NCBI GenBank assembly: GCA_023954795.1
Contig: JAGSHA010000203.1
Coordinates: 1-6,252 of the forward strand
From: Oceanospirillaceae bacterium
GTDB lineage: Bacteria; Pseudomonadota; Gammaproteobacteria; Pseudomonadales; Balneatricaceae
Length of the DNA stretch: 6,252 nucleotides
Reading direction: 5' to 3'
Shown here: piece after piece, positions 1 through 5,937 of the stretch
How the letters are laid out: each line of letters begins with the position of its first letter
Position numbering within the stretch: position 1 is the first letter of the stretch
Program-made: the position numbers and the translations under genes
The notes under the pieces: generated by a model
What the model was told of the DNA's origin: nothing
Database searches by the model: none
Seen by the model: the letters and a program-made list of their open reading frames with translations, nothing else

Positions 1-30
1 AAAACACCAAACTCTTCCATTTTCAGCTTT

Positions 31-60
31 TAAAAACCGCATTAACAAATACGGCTTTTA
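31..60 (-). terminator. Rho-independent terminator of the small exported-protein gene
   Basis: The arms 31-43 and 48-60 form a 13-bp stem around a 4-nt loop when read as minus-strand RNA. Two of the pairs are G-U wobbles (positions 36/55 and 40/51). On the plus strand the same positions are A-C mismatches, so the structure is better suited to minus-strand transcripts. The minus-strand 5' arm is A-rich and the 3' arm ends in a run of five U. It begins 22 nt past the stop codon at 83-85, the usual place for a terminator. Confidence 0.75.
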
Positions 61-82
61 TCAAAGAAAACCATGGCTTAGA

Positions 83-322
83 TTAATTACCGCGAGACAG
101 TTCAGCGTCATAATTAAAAGTACCGTTTTGAACCACCGCGCCTAAATCCGCCTGATCAAAAGCCTGGGCTGCATTGTTGCCCGACAGGTCTACAGTGCTG
201 GAGAAGCTCGTGCCTGCTGCGAAGTTGGCTTCCTTGGCTGACAGCTCGTAGTAGCTAGACGCAGATGCCGCACCTGATGCCAGAACCAATCCCAAAGCGA
301 TTGCAGAAGTTAAAGTTTTCAT
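83..322 (-). CDS. Small exported protein of unknown function (79 aa)
   Basis: I do not recognise this family. Residues 1-21 form a typical Sec signal peptide: a lysine at position 2, a hydrophobic core (about A7-A15) and a signal peptidase I site of A-x-A type (A19-S20-A21). The mature product would be about 58 residues, without cysteine, acidic (seven D/E against two K/R) and rich in A, S, N and G. It is presumably periplasmic or secreted. The start at 322 is chosen because a GAGGA Shine-Dalgarno site lies just upstream on the minus strand and the signal peptide begins there. The open frame continues upstream to a possible start at 370, but that would add 16 polar residues ahead of the signal peptide and overlap the likely -10 element. 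The gene has its own terminator at 31-60 and no same-strand partner in the window. Coding status is likely; function is unknown. Confidence 0.75.
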   Translation of the reverse strand: MKTLTSAIALGLVLASGAASASSYYELSAKEANFAAGTSFSSTVDLSGNNAAQAFDQADLGAVVQNGTFNYDAELSRGN

Positions 323-357
323 TGTGATGTCCTCGTTTCCCGTTGAAGTTGAGATCA

Positions 358-365
358 ATAATATA
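358..365 (-). promoter_or_regulatory. Possible -10 element for the small exported-protein gene
   Basis: The minus strand reads TATATT (365-360) overlapping TATTAT (363-358), about 36-40 nt before the ATG at 322, with AT-rich DNA upstream. No good -35 hexamer is visible at 16-18 nt spacing, so this is a tentative promoter call from composition and position. Confidence 0.35.
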
Positions 366-370
366 TCCAC

Positions 371-746
371 TTACTGAAACGAAACTGAATAACAAAAATA
401 AAATCAAACAAAAACCACGATTAAATTAGCGCTGTATATTTAGCTTTATAAGAGCGAGATAAAGAAAAGTTTTTAGGCAAAAAAAACACTATTTAGAGAA
501 TACTCAATGACGCACACCCCGCGCTTCGTTCCAGTACAATAACCAACCTCAAACAACTCAGCATCTTCACAAACGTTAGATCACCAAAATCTAACACTGT
601 TAGCTCAATCTTTTCTTTGCCCAAAAGAGACGCAACCGGGTGCCGCACTCAACGTTACAAATCCATATCACTTCAGGAATCGTTATACCGCCCCAACTAC
701 CTCAGCCATAAAATATGATGCTAATATGAAGGGACCCGACAACGAC
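371..746. other. AT-rich intergenic region without a convincing gene
   Basis: This stretch lies between two divergently transcribed genes and should hold the promoters of both. It is A-rich in its first half, including an A8 run near 480-487. It contains a 6-bp dyad CTTTAT/ATAAAG (444-449, 459-464) and the GTTAG-type repeat cluster at 575-603. For the PilZ gene, AT-rich hexamers such as TAATAT (722-727) lie upstream of its start, but no well-spaced -35 was found. Open frames here are short and lack ribosome binding sites. Confidence 0.6.
575..603. repeat. Alternating GTTAG/CTAAC inverted half-sites
   Basis: GTTAGAT (575-581) and ATCTAAC (589-595) form a perfect 7-bp inverted repeat with a 7-nt spacer. 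CTAAC (591-595) and GTTAG (599-603) form a second 5-bp inverted repeat with a 3-nt spacer that shares the middle arm. The result is three half-sites in alternating orientation. There is no T-tract, so a terminator is unlikely. It could be an operator between the two divergent genes or a chance dyad. Confidence 0.4.
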
Positions 747-758
747 AAGGAATAGACT

Positions 759-1136
759 GTGACTGTCAACGATACATCCGATGAACGCCGCCGCTTTACG
801 CGCATCCATTTTGATGCTCAAACCGAGGTGTGTTATCAAGGAGAACAGCAAGCTGTACAGCTCGTGGATATTTCATTCAATGGCATGCTGATCCAGTCAG
901 AGTCGCCTTTACCGGTCACTAAAGGTGAAACAGCTGAAGTGCAGATTCATCTTGGCGATAATCTGCTGAAAATACCTGTCGAACTGGCTCACCGCCACGA
1001 TGATCACTACGGTTTCCGCATGGAGAACCTGGATATCGACAGTGCGACCCACCTGCACCGTTTGGTTGAATTAAATCTGGGTGATGAGAAGCTGTTTGAG
1101 CGCGAACTGGAACACCTAATCCCAAACAGCCATTAA
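759..1136 (+). CDS. PilZ-domain c-di-GMP-binding protein, PA4608/MapZ-like
   Basis: This is a single-domain cytoplasmic PilZ protein of 125 residues. The two c-di-GMP-binding motifs are intact: the arginine motif E9-R10-R11-R12-F-T-R15 at the N-terminus and D37-x-S39-x-x-G42. The C-terminal part (HLHRLVELNLGDE, about residues 98-110) closely resembles what I recall of Pseudomonas aeruginosa PA4608 (MapZ), a protein of about the same length. MapZ binds c-di-GMP and then a CheR chemotaxis methyltransferase, changing flagellar behaviour; that role here is inference. The start is GTG, supported by a strong AAGGAA site at 747-752 with 6-nt spacing. The gene converges on radA with 24 nt between stops. 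PA4608 and PA4609 (radA) are likewise neighbours in Pseudomonas, which supports orthology. PilZ assignment is near certain; MapZ function is less sure. Confidence 0.9.
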   Translation: MTVNDTSDERRRFTRIHFDAQTEVCYQGEQQAVQLVDISFNGMLIQSESPLPVTKGETAEVQIHLGDNLLKIPVELAHRHDDHYGFRMENLDIDSATHLHRLVELNLGDEKLFERELEHLIPNSH

Positions 1137-1156
1137 CCGTGGTTATTTAATTATCT

Positions 1157-1188
1157 CCTGTCAGATGGCATCCAGGGCTTCTGACAGG
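1157..1188. terminator. Perfect inverted repeat over the radA stop, possible bidirectional transcription barrier
   Basis: CCTGTCAGA (1157-1165) and TCTGACAGG (1180-1188) form a perfect 9-bp stem with a 14-nt loop. The left arm contains the radA stop codon (1161-1163) and the right arm lies in radA codons near the C-terminus. It sits 20 nt past the PilZ stop. Neither strand has a U-tract directly after the stem (the minus strand continues AGATAATTAAAT), so it is not a canonical terminator. It may slow polymerase or protect 3' ends of the convergent transcripts. Confidence 0.4.
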
Positions 1189-2540
1189 CAGGTCACACCC
1201 ACCACTTCCATACCATTCAGACGATCTTTAGGTACATTAGCTTTAGGCACAATCGCACGACGGAAACCATGTTTCGCCGCTTCTCGAATTCGCTCCTGAC
1301 CGTTAGGGACCGGGCGGATCTCTCCCGATAGGCCGACCTCTCCGAATGTCATCAAATCCTGCGGTAGCGCCCGGTCTCGGAAACTGGACACTACAGCTAG
1401 CAACAACGCCAGATCAGCGCCGGTTTCGAGCACCTTAACGCCCCCCACCACATTGACGAAAACATCCTGATCTCCGGTCATCAATCCCCCGTGTCGGTTC
1501 AGCACCGCCAGCAACATCGCCAGACGGTTTTGCTCAAGGCCCACCGCCACACGACGTGGGTTATTGACGTGAGACTCATCCACCAGCGCCTGTATTTCTA
1601 CCAGTAGCGGGCGCGTGCCTTCCCACACCACCATCACCACACTGCCGGGACTGGGGTTCTCCGACTGCTGCAGGAATATCGAGCTTGGATTGCGCACCTC
1701 TTTCAGACCGTTTTCCAGCATGGCAAACACACCCAACTCATTCACGGCGCCAAAGCGGTTTTTATGGGAGCGCAACGTGCGAAAACGGGAATCAGAGGAA
1801 CCCTCCAGCTGGAGCGAACAATCGATCATATGCTCCAGTACCTTAGGCCCCGCCAGCGATCCGTCTTTTGTCACATGACCTACCAGAAACAACACTGTGC
1901 CTGTTTGTTTCGCATAGCGCGTCAGATACGCTGCACCTTCCCGTACCTGAGAGACAGAGCCCGGCGCGGAACTGACATCGGCCACATGCATAACCTGAAT
2001 GGAATCGATCACCATCAGCTTGGGCTTGATCTGATCTGCGGTGGTGCAGATCTGTTCAACCGACGTCTCGGATAACATCTTCAACTGATTGGTGGGCAAT
2101 CCGAGACGATTCGCGCGTAGCGCCACCTGCTGCAGGGATTCCTCACCCGTGACATAGAGTGCAGGCATCTGCGCCGCCAGCTGGCACATTATCTGCAACA
2201 GCAAGGTACTTTTACCCGCCCCCGGATGACCACCGATCAGGATGGCAGAACCCGGCACTAAGCCTCCACCCAATACACGATCCAGCTCAACAGAGGCAGT
2301 GGAAAAGCGCGGCATCTCCTCAAGGTTAACCTCGGACAGGCTAACCACTTTTTTCTGCTGTCCCGCCCCACCTGCATACCCGTCGAAACGGACGTTACGC
2401 GATGCCGTTCCAGCACTTGCACTGGACAAACGAACTTCGGTCAAGGTGTTCCAGGCATTGCAGGCAGTACACTGGCCTTGCCATTTACTGTAATCCGCAC
2501 CGCAGTCATTACATACGTAAGCTGTTTTTTGCCGGGCCAT
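1161..2540 (-). CDS. radA: DNA repair protein RadA (Sms)
   Basis: RadA is a RecA-like ATPase that drives branch migration during homologous recombination and repair in the cytoplasm. This 459-residue protein has the full family layout. There is an N-terminal C4 zinc finger (C10, C13, C24, C27). The ATPase core has a Walker A motif GGHPGAGKST (103-112, catalytic K110) and a Walker B segment ending VIDS (177-180). The RadA-specific KNRFG motif is at 260-264. A C-terminal Lon-protease-like domain covers roughly 300-459. Length matches the family, with no truncation or missing key residue. The ATG at 2540 is preceded on the minus strand by a GGAG site with about 6-nt spacing. It is divergent from metY and convergent with the PilZ gene. 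No LexA-type CTGT-N8-ACAG box was seen upstream, so SOS control is not indicated. Confidence 0.98.
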   Translation of the reverse strand: MARQKTAYVCNDCGADYSKWQGQCTACNAWNTLTEVRLSSASAGTASRNVRFDGYAGGAGQQKKVVSLSEVNLEEMPRFSTASVELDRVLGGGLVPGSAILIGGHPGAGKSTLLLQIMCQLAAQMPALYVTGEESLQQVALRANRLGLPTNQLKMLSETSVEQICTTADQIKPKLMVIDSIQVMHVADVSSAPGSVSQVREGAAYLTRYAKQTGTVLFLVGHVTKDGSLAGPKVLEHMIDCSLQLEGSSDSRFRTLRSHKNRFGAVNELGVFAMLENGLKEVRNPSSIFLQQSENPSPGSVVMVVWEGTRPLLVEIQALVDESHVNNPRRVAVGLEQNRLAMLLAVLNRHGGLMTGDQDVFVNVVGGVKVLETGADLALLLAVVSSFRDRALPQDLMTFGEVGLSGEIRPVPNGQERIREAAKHGFRRAIVPKANVPKDRLNGMEVVGVTCLSEALDAI

Positions 2541-2571
2541 GCCGTTCTCCGATCAGGTAGATGAACCGCAC

Positions 2572-2577
2572 ATTCTA
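2572..2577 (-). promoter_or_regulatory. Possible radA -10 element
   Basis: The minus strand reads TAGAAT (2577-2572), five of six matches to TATAAT, about 32 nt before the radA ATG. The -35 region at 17-18 nt spacing is poor (TTCCGC or TTTCCG). The same hexamer occurs upstream of hemE. Tentative. Confidence 0.35.
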
Positions 2578-2628
2578 CAAAATGCATGACTTCGGCGGAA
2601 AGTCTTCTTTATTTATGGAACGCAGCAA

Positions 2629-2659
2629 TTACAATCGATGGACCGCATAACGATATAAC
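2629..2659 (+). promoter_or_regulatory. Possible metY promoter region
   Basis: Two -10-like hexamers lie ahead of metY: TACAAT (2630-2635) and TATAAC (2654-2659), each matching TATAAT at five of six positions. The second, 39 nt before the ATG, would give a leader that contains the whole alternative-hairpin segment at 2665-2690. TTACAA (2629-2634) is a weak -35 candidate for it at 19-nt spacing. No MetJ box (AGACGTCT repeats) or MetR site (TGAA-N5-TTCA) was found by eye. Confidence 0.35.
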
Positions 2660-2664
2660 AACGA

Positions 2665-2690
2665 GCTGGTCTTCAGACCGGCCTGAGGAT
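2665..2690 (+). promoter_or_regulatory. metY leader with two mutually exclusive hairpins, one masking the Shine-Dalgarno
   Basis: Hairpin A pairs 2665-2671 with 2676-2682 (7 bp, one G-U, loop UUCA) and leaves the GAGGA Shine-Dalgarno site (2685-2689) free. Hairpin B pairs 2669-2676 with 2683-2690 (8 bp, two G-U, 6-nt loop ACCGGC) and buries the Shine-Dalgarno site completely. The two share 2669-2682 and cannot coexist, the geometry of a translational on/off switch. Hairpin A has more G-C pairs and may be the default. No known riboswitch aptamer was recognised, and short pyrimidine runs pair with Shine-Dalgarno sites by chance fairly often. Confidence 0.35.
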
Positions 2691-2697
2691 AGAAGTG

Positions 2698-3972
2698 ATG
2701 AAATTGGAAACCATTGCCGTACACGGCGGTTTTGAACCAGACCCAACCACTAAAGCAGTGGCCGTACCGGTCTACCAAACCACCTCCTACGCGTTTGATG
2801 ATGCACAACACGGTGCCGACCTGTTTGACCTGAAAGTAGCAGGTAACATCTATACCCGTATCATGAACCCAACCACAGATGTGCTGGAAAAGCGTGTCGC
2901 AGAGATGGAAGGTGGTGTAGCAGCACTCGCCGTTGCATCCGGTATGGCAGCCATCACCTACACCATCCAGACCATCGTTGAAGTAGGTGACAACATTGTT
3001 TCTACCTCCGAGCTGTACGGTGGCACCTACAACCTGTTCGCCCACACACTGCCACGTCAGGGCATCGAAGTACGCTTTGCGAACAAAGATGACTTTGCCG
3101 ATATCGAAAGCAAGATCAACGACAAAACCAAAGCGGTATACTGCGAATCAGTCGGCAACCCTTCCGGCGGTATCGCGGATATCGAAAAGCTGGCAGAAAT
3201 TGCACACCGTCATGGCGTGCCATTGATTGTGGATAACACCGTACCGAGCCCTGCAATGTGGCGTCCAATCGAGCAGGGTGCAGATATCGTTGTGCACGCC
3301 GCGACTAAATATATCGGTGGCCACGGTAACTCACTGGGTGGCGTCATCGTTGACTCCGGTAAATTCCCTTGGGCTGATAACGCTGACCGCTTCCCATTGT
3401 TGAATACGCCAGACGTGTCTTACCACGGTGTGGTTTACACTGAAGCCTTTGGTCCTGCTGCATTTATCGGCCGCTGCCGTGTTGTGCCTCTGCGTAACAT
3501 GGGTGCAGCACTTGCACCAATGAATGCGTTTTTGTTGATTCAGGGTATCGAGACCCTGTCCCTGCGTATGGAACGCATTAACGAGAACACTCAGAAAGTT
3601 GCTCAGTATCTGGAAAACCAAGATTCTGTTGCTTGGGTGAAATACGCAGGCCTGGAAAGCCACGCAGACTACGCACTCGCGCAGAAATACATGAACGGAA
3701 ACGCTTCCGGCATTCTGAGTTTCGGTCTGAAGGGCGGACGTGAAGCAACACGTCAGTTCTATGATGCACTGCAGATTTTCACCCGTCTGGTGAACATCGG
3801 TGACTGTAAGTCACTGGCATCTATTCCGGCTGAAACCACCCACCGTCAGCTGAACGATGAAGAGCTGGCTTCCGCAGGTGTATCTCCGGAAATGGTGCGC
3901 CTGTCCGTGGGCATCGAACATATCGATGATCTGCTGGCAGATCTGGAGCAGGCGCTGGCGGCGGTATCTTAA
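2698..3972 (+). CDS. metY: O-acetylhomoserine sulfhydrylase (aminocarboxypropyltransferase), MetY type
   Basis: This is a cytoplasmic PLP enzyme that makes L-homocysteine and acetate from O-acetyl-L-homoserine and sulfide, or methionine when methanethiol is used. It is the direct sulfhydrylation route to methionine. The 424 residues carry the Cys/Met-metabolism PLP fold. The active-site lysine is K204 in ATKYIGGHG (202-210). Phosphate-contacting Y52 and R54 lie in YTRIMNPT, with S81-G82-M83, cofactor-stacking Y107, D179 in VDNT and substrate-carboxylate R401 also present. Roles are by family analogy. The length and the long segment after K204 fit MetY rather than the shorter MetB/MetC (about 385-395 aa). 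The ATG at 2698 is preferred over the GTG at 2695: it lies 8 nt after GAGGA and gives the usual MKLET N-terminus. Arginine codons are almost all CGT or CGC, suggesting strong expression. The related function O-succinylhomoserine sulfhydrylase is less likely. Confidence 0.93.
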   Translation: MKLETIAVHGGFEPDPTTKAVAVPVYQTTSYAFDDAQHGADLFDLKVAGNIYTRIMNPTTDVLEKRVAEMEGGVAALAVASGMAAITYTIQTIVEVGDNIVSTSELYGGTYNLFAHTLPRQGIEVRFANKDDFADIESKINDKTKAVYCESVGNPSGGIADIEKLAEIAHRHGVPLIVDNTVPSPAMWRPIEQGADIVVHAATKYIGGHGNSLGGVIVDSGKFPWADNADRFPLLNTPDVSYHGVVYTEAFGPAAFIGRCRVVPLRNMGAALAPMNAFLLIQGIETLSLRMERINENTQKVAQYLENQDSVAWVKYAGLESHADYALAQKYMNGNASGILSFGLKGGREATRQFYDALQIFTRLVNIGDCKSLASIPAETTHRQLNDEELASAGVSPEMVRLSVGIEHIDDLLADLEQALAAVS

Positions 3973-3993
3973 TCAGCGAAACAGCTGATTAAG
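3968..3993. terminator. Shared inverted repeat covering both stop codons of metY and the carbonic anhydrase gene
   Basis: CTTAATCAGC (3968-3977) and GCTGATTAAG (3984-3993) form a perfect 10-bp stem with a 6-nt loop, GAAACA. The left arm contains the metY TAA (3970-3972) and the reverse-strand TGA of the carbonic anhydrase gene (3973-3975). The right arm encodes that enzyme's last residues. On the plus strand the stem is followed by TTTA, a weak U-tract; the minus strand has none. It probably acts as a bidirectional terminator or RNA 3'-end stabiliser for both transcripts. Confidence 0.6.
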
Positions 3994-4707
3994 TTTACCC
4001 CATAGAGAACGGGCGCTGTTGGCGTCCGTTTCTTCATCCGACTTCATCATATCGCGCAGCAACTCTATTTTACGTATTGCGACGCGATACTGGTCATCGA
4101 CTTCAATCTGGCTGCAGGCATTGAACTCCAGGTCATTTAGCAGACCGTCGCTCAAACCATACACCCAGCCGTGCACATTCACTTCCTGCCCACGGGCCCA
4201 AGCTTCCTGGACAATCGTACTTTCACACACATTGTATGCCTGCTCGATCACATTCAGCTCGCACAGACGATCCAGATGCTCCTGAGGTTCATCGGCCCAA
4301 GCCGATAGCAATTCCTTATGCTTGTTGTATACATTGCGAATATGGCGCAGCCAGTTATCAATCAAACCATGCGGGGCAGTTTCAATGGCCGCTTGTACAC
4401 CACCACATCCGTAGTGGCCAACAACCATAATGTGCTTAACTTTCAGCACCTCCACAGCATATTGAATGACAGACAGACAATTCATGTCCGAATGCACAAC
4501 CAGATTCGATACGTTTCGGTGTACAAATAGCTCACCCGGCAACATACCGACAATCTCGTTGGCTGGCACTCGACTGTCAGAACACCCAATCCACAGGTAT
4601 TCCGGTGCCTGCTGCTGAGCCAGCGTTTCGAAAAACTGAGGGTTCTTGTCGCTGACTTTTTCCGCCCATTCGCGGTTACTTTCAAGTAAAGGCGTGAGTG
4701 GTTTCAT
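3973..4707 (-). CDS. Beta-class carbonic anhydrase
   Basis: This cytoplasmic zinc enzyme interconverts CO2 and bicarbonate, supplying bicarbonate for carboxylations. The 244-residue protein shows the expected metal ligands C42, H98 and C101 (CSDSR at 42-46, GHYGCGG at 97-103) and the catalytic dyad D44-R46, in the same numbering as E. coli Can. W39, R64 and the tyrosine of HGWVYG (Y183) match the Trp-Arg-Tyr bicarbonate pocket described for type II enzymes of Haemophilus and E. coli, suggesting allosteric inhibition by bicarbonate at low pH. It is slightly longer than E. coli Can (220 aa), the extra being mostly a polar C-terminal tail. The ATG at 4707 follows an AGGA site with short spacing. 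It lies behind hemE but is separated by a terminator, so it likely has its own promoter. Its stop abuts the metY stop with no gap. Confidence 0.96.
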   Translation of the reverse strand: MKPLTPLLESNREWAEKVSDKNPQFFETLAQQQAPEYLWIGCSDSRVPANEIVGMLPGELFVHRNVSNLVVHSDMNCLSVIQYAVEVLKVKHIMVVGHYGCGGVQAAIETAPHGLIDNWLRHIRNVYNKHKELLSAWADEPQEHLDRLCELNVIEQAYNVCESTIVQEAWARGQEVNVHGWVYGLSDGLLNDLEFNACSQIEVDDQYRVAIRKIELLRDMMKSDEETDANSARSLWGKLNQLFR

Positions 4708-4731
4708 AAGTTCCTAACATTAACTCTATTC

Positions 4732-4760
4732 AGATTAAGGGATTATTGGTACGCCGTCAG
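4732..4760 (-). promoter_or_regulatory. Possible carbonic anhydrase promoter
   Basis: On the minus strand CTGACG (4760-4755) and TAATCT (4737-4732) are separated by 17 nt, in the gap between the hemE terminator and the carbonic anhydrase ATG. The matches to consensus are modest (four of six and about three of six), so the call rests partly on the need for a promoter here. Confidence 0.25.
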
Positions 4761-4778
4761 ACGTTGTTCTCCGCCCCT

Positions 4779-4802
4779 AAAAAAGGGACCCGTAAGCCCC
4801 TT
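4779..4802 (-). terminator. Rho-independent terminator of hemE
   Basis: Read on the minus strand, 4802-4783 folds into an 8-bp stem with two G-U pairs closing a UACG tetraloop. It is followed by a run of six U (4784-4779; the stem ends in the first two of them). It begins 16 nt past the hemE stop. This would separate hemE transcription from the downstream carbonic anhydrase gene. Confidence 0.8.
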
Positions 4803-4818
4803 CATTTTTAATTATTAT

Positions 4819-5895
4819 TTAGCTGTTCTGATCTTCGTGATACTTCGCACTCAGTTCGTGGACAGCATCCACAAACACCTTCGGCGCGGCGGGATCAACA
4901 AACTGATGAATACCGTGACCAAGGTTAAATACGTGGCCACTGCCGTTCCCGTAAGAAGCCAGAATATTGCCCACCTCTTCACGGATACGTGCTTCCGGTG
5001 CGTACAATACGCTTGGATCCATATTACCCTGCAGGGCAACACGATCGCCCACACGGCTACGCGCATTACCAATATCGGTTGTCCAGTCCAGACCCAGTGC
5101 ATCAGCACCCGCATCAGCGATCTGTTCCAGCCACTGGCCACCGTTCTTGGTGAACATAATCACGGGCACTTTACGTCCGTCATGTTCACGGATCAGGCCC
5201 GATACAATCTGCTGCATGTACTTGAGGGAGAACTCACGGTACATCGGACCGCTCAGCACACCACCCCAGGTATCAAAGATCTGAACGGCCTGAGCACCAG
5301 AACGAATCTGCTCATTCAGGTAATCCGTCACCGACAGCGCCAGTTTGTTCAGCAGTTCATGCAGAATTTCCGGTGTTGCATACATCATCTTCTTGATGTG
5401 ACGGAAGTCCTTGCTGGAACCGCCTTCAACCATATAGGTTGCCAGCGTCCAGGGGCTGCCAGAGAAGCCGATCAATGGCACACGACCGTTCAGTTCTGAA
5501 CGGATGGTTTTCACCGCGTTCATCACATAATCCAGATCGGATGCGGAATCCGGCACTGGCAGGTCAGCCACATCCTGTTCCGTACGGATAATTTTCTTAA
5601 AGCGCGGACCTTCACCGACTTCAAAATACAGACCCAATCCCATTGCATCAGGAATGGTCAGAATGTCTGAAAACAGGATCGCTGCATCCAGTTCGTAGCG
5701 CTCCAGCGGCTGAATGGTCACTTCACACGCCAGCTCTCTGTTTTTACACAAGCTCAGAAAATCACCGGCCTGAGCGCGGGTTGCGCGATATTCTGGCAGA
5801 TAACGTCCAGCCTGACGCATCATCCAAACCGGGGTTGCATCCACTGGCTCACCCAGCAATGCACGCAAAAAACGATCGTTTTTCAATTCAGCCAT
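4819..5895 (-). CDS. hemE: Uroporphyrinogen decarboxylase
   Basis: HemE removes four carboxyl groups from uroporphyrinogen III to give coproporphyrinogen III, in the shared trunk of haem synthesis; it is cytoplasmic and needs no cofactor. With the start used here the protein has 358 residues against 354 in E. coli. Hallmarks are MRQAGRY (26-32, with R27 and R31), LFSDIL with catalytic D77, the GFSGSPWTLATYMVEG block (143-158, Y154), DTWGG (208-212) and NLGHGI with H327. All expected active-site residues are present. The start at 5895 gives MAELKNDRF, matching family N-termini. In-frame alternatives are ATG at 5907 and TTG at 5913, and none of the three has a clear Shine-Dalgarno site. It follows gltD on the same strand but is separated by a strong terminator. 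The gltB-gltD-hemE order is known from Pseudomonas and relatives. Confidence 0.97.
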   Translation of the reverse strand: MAELKNDRFLRALLGEPVDATPVWMMRQAGRYLPEYRATRAQAGDFLSLCKNRELACEVTIQPLERYELDAAILFSDILTIPDAMGLGLYFEVGEGPRFKKIIRTEQDVADLPVPDSASDLDYVMNAVKTIRSELNGRVPLIGFSGSPWTLATYMVEGGSSKDFRHIKKMMYATPEILHELLNKLALSVTDYLNEQIRSGAQAVQIFDTWGGVLSGPMYREFSLKYMQQIVSGLIREHDGRKVPVIMFTKNGGQWLEQIADAGADALGLDWTTDIGNARSRVGDRVALQGNMDPSVLYAPEARIREEVGNILASYGNGSGHVFNLGHGIHQFVDPAAPKVFVDAVHELSAKYHEDQNS

Positions 5896-5937
5896 TTTGT
5901 CAGCCATACACAAGAGTTAAGAAATTCGAATGCACCT

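Noticed and set aside
323..370. N-terminal extension of the small exported protein to a start at 370
   Set aside because: It would place polar residues before a clear signal peptide, overlap the likely -10 element and ignore the good ribosome binding site used by the start at 322.
360..372. Possible DnaA box (ATATCCACT)
   Set aside because: It differs from TTATCCACA at key positions, is isolated and has no origin context.
507..542. Plus-strand 11-codon frame starting at an ATG (MTHTPRFVPVQ)
   Set aside because: Very short, only a weak purine stretch upstream and no sign of a leader-peptide attenuator.
493..648. Minus-strand frame of 51 codons with a GTG start in the large intergenic region
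   Set aside because: It has no Shine-Dalgarno site, an atypical start and no recognisable motif, and it contains the GTTAG dyads. This looks like chance.
1134..1146. TAACC-GT-GGTTA dyad just after the PilZ stop as a terminator
   Set aside because: The stem is too short and the loop too small for a stable hairpin, and there is no U-tract.
2541..2697. MetJ, MetR, LexA or SAM-riboswitch signals in the radA-metY spacer
   Set aside because: No AGACGTCT repeats, TGAA-N5-TTCA, CTGT-N8-ACAG box or known aptamer fold could be found by eye.
2629..3045. Minus-strand open frame of 138 codons overlapping the start of metY
   Set aside because: Antisense to conserved metY coding sequence and without recognisable domains.
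4837..5499. Long plus-strand open frame of 220 codons opposite hemE
   Set aside because: It lies wholly antisense to a clearly conserved hemE and shows no protein-family motif; it is a by-product of hemE codon bias.
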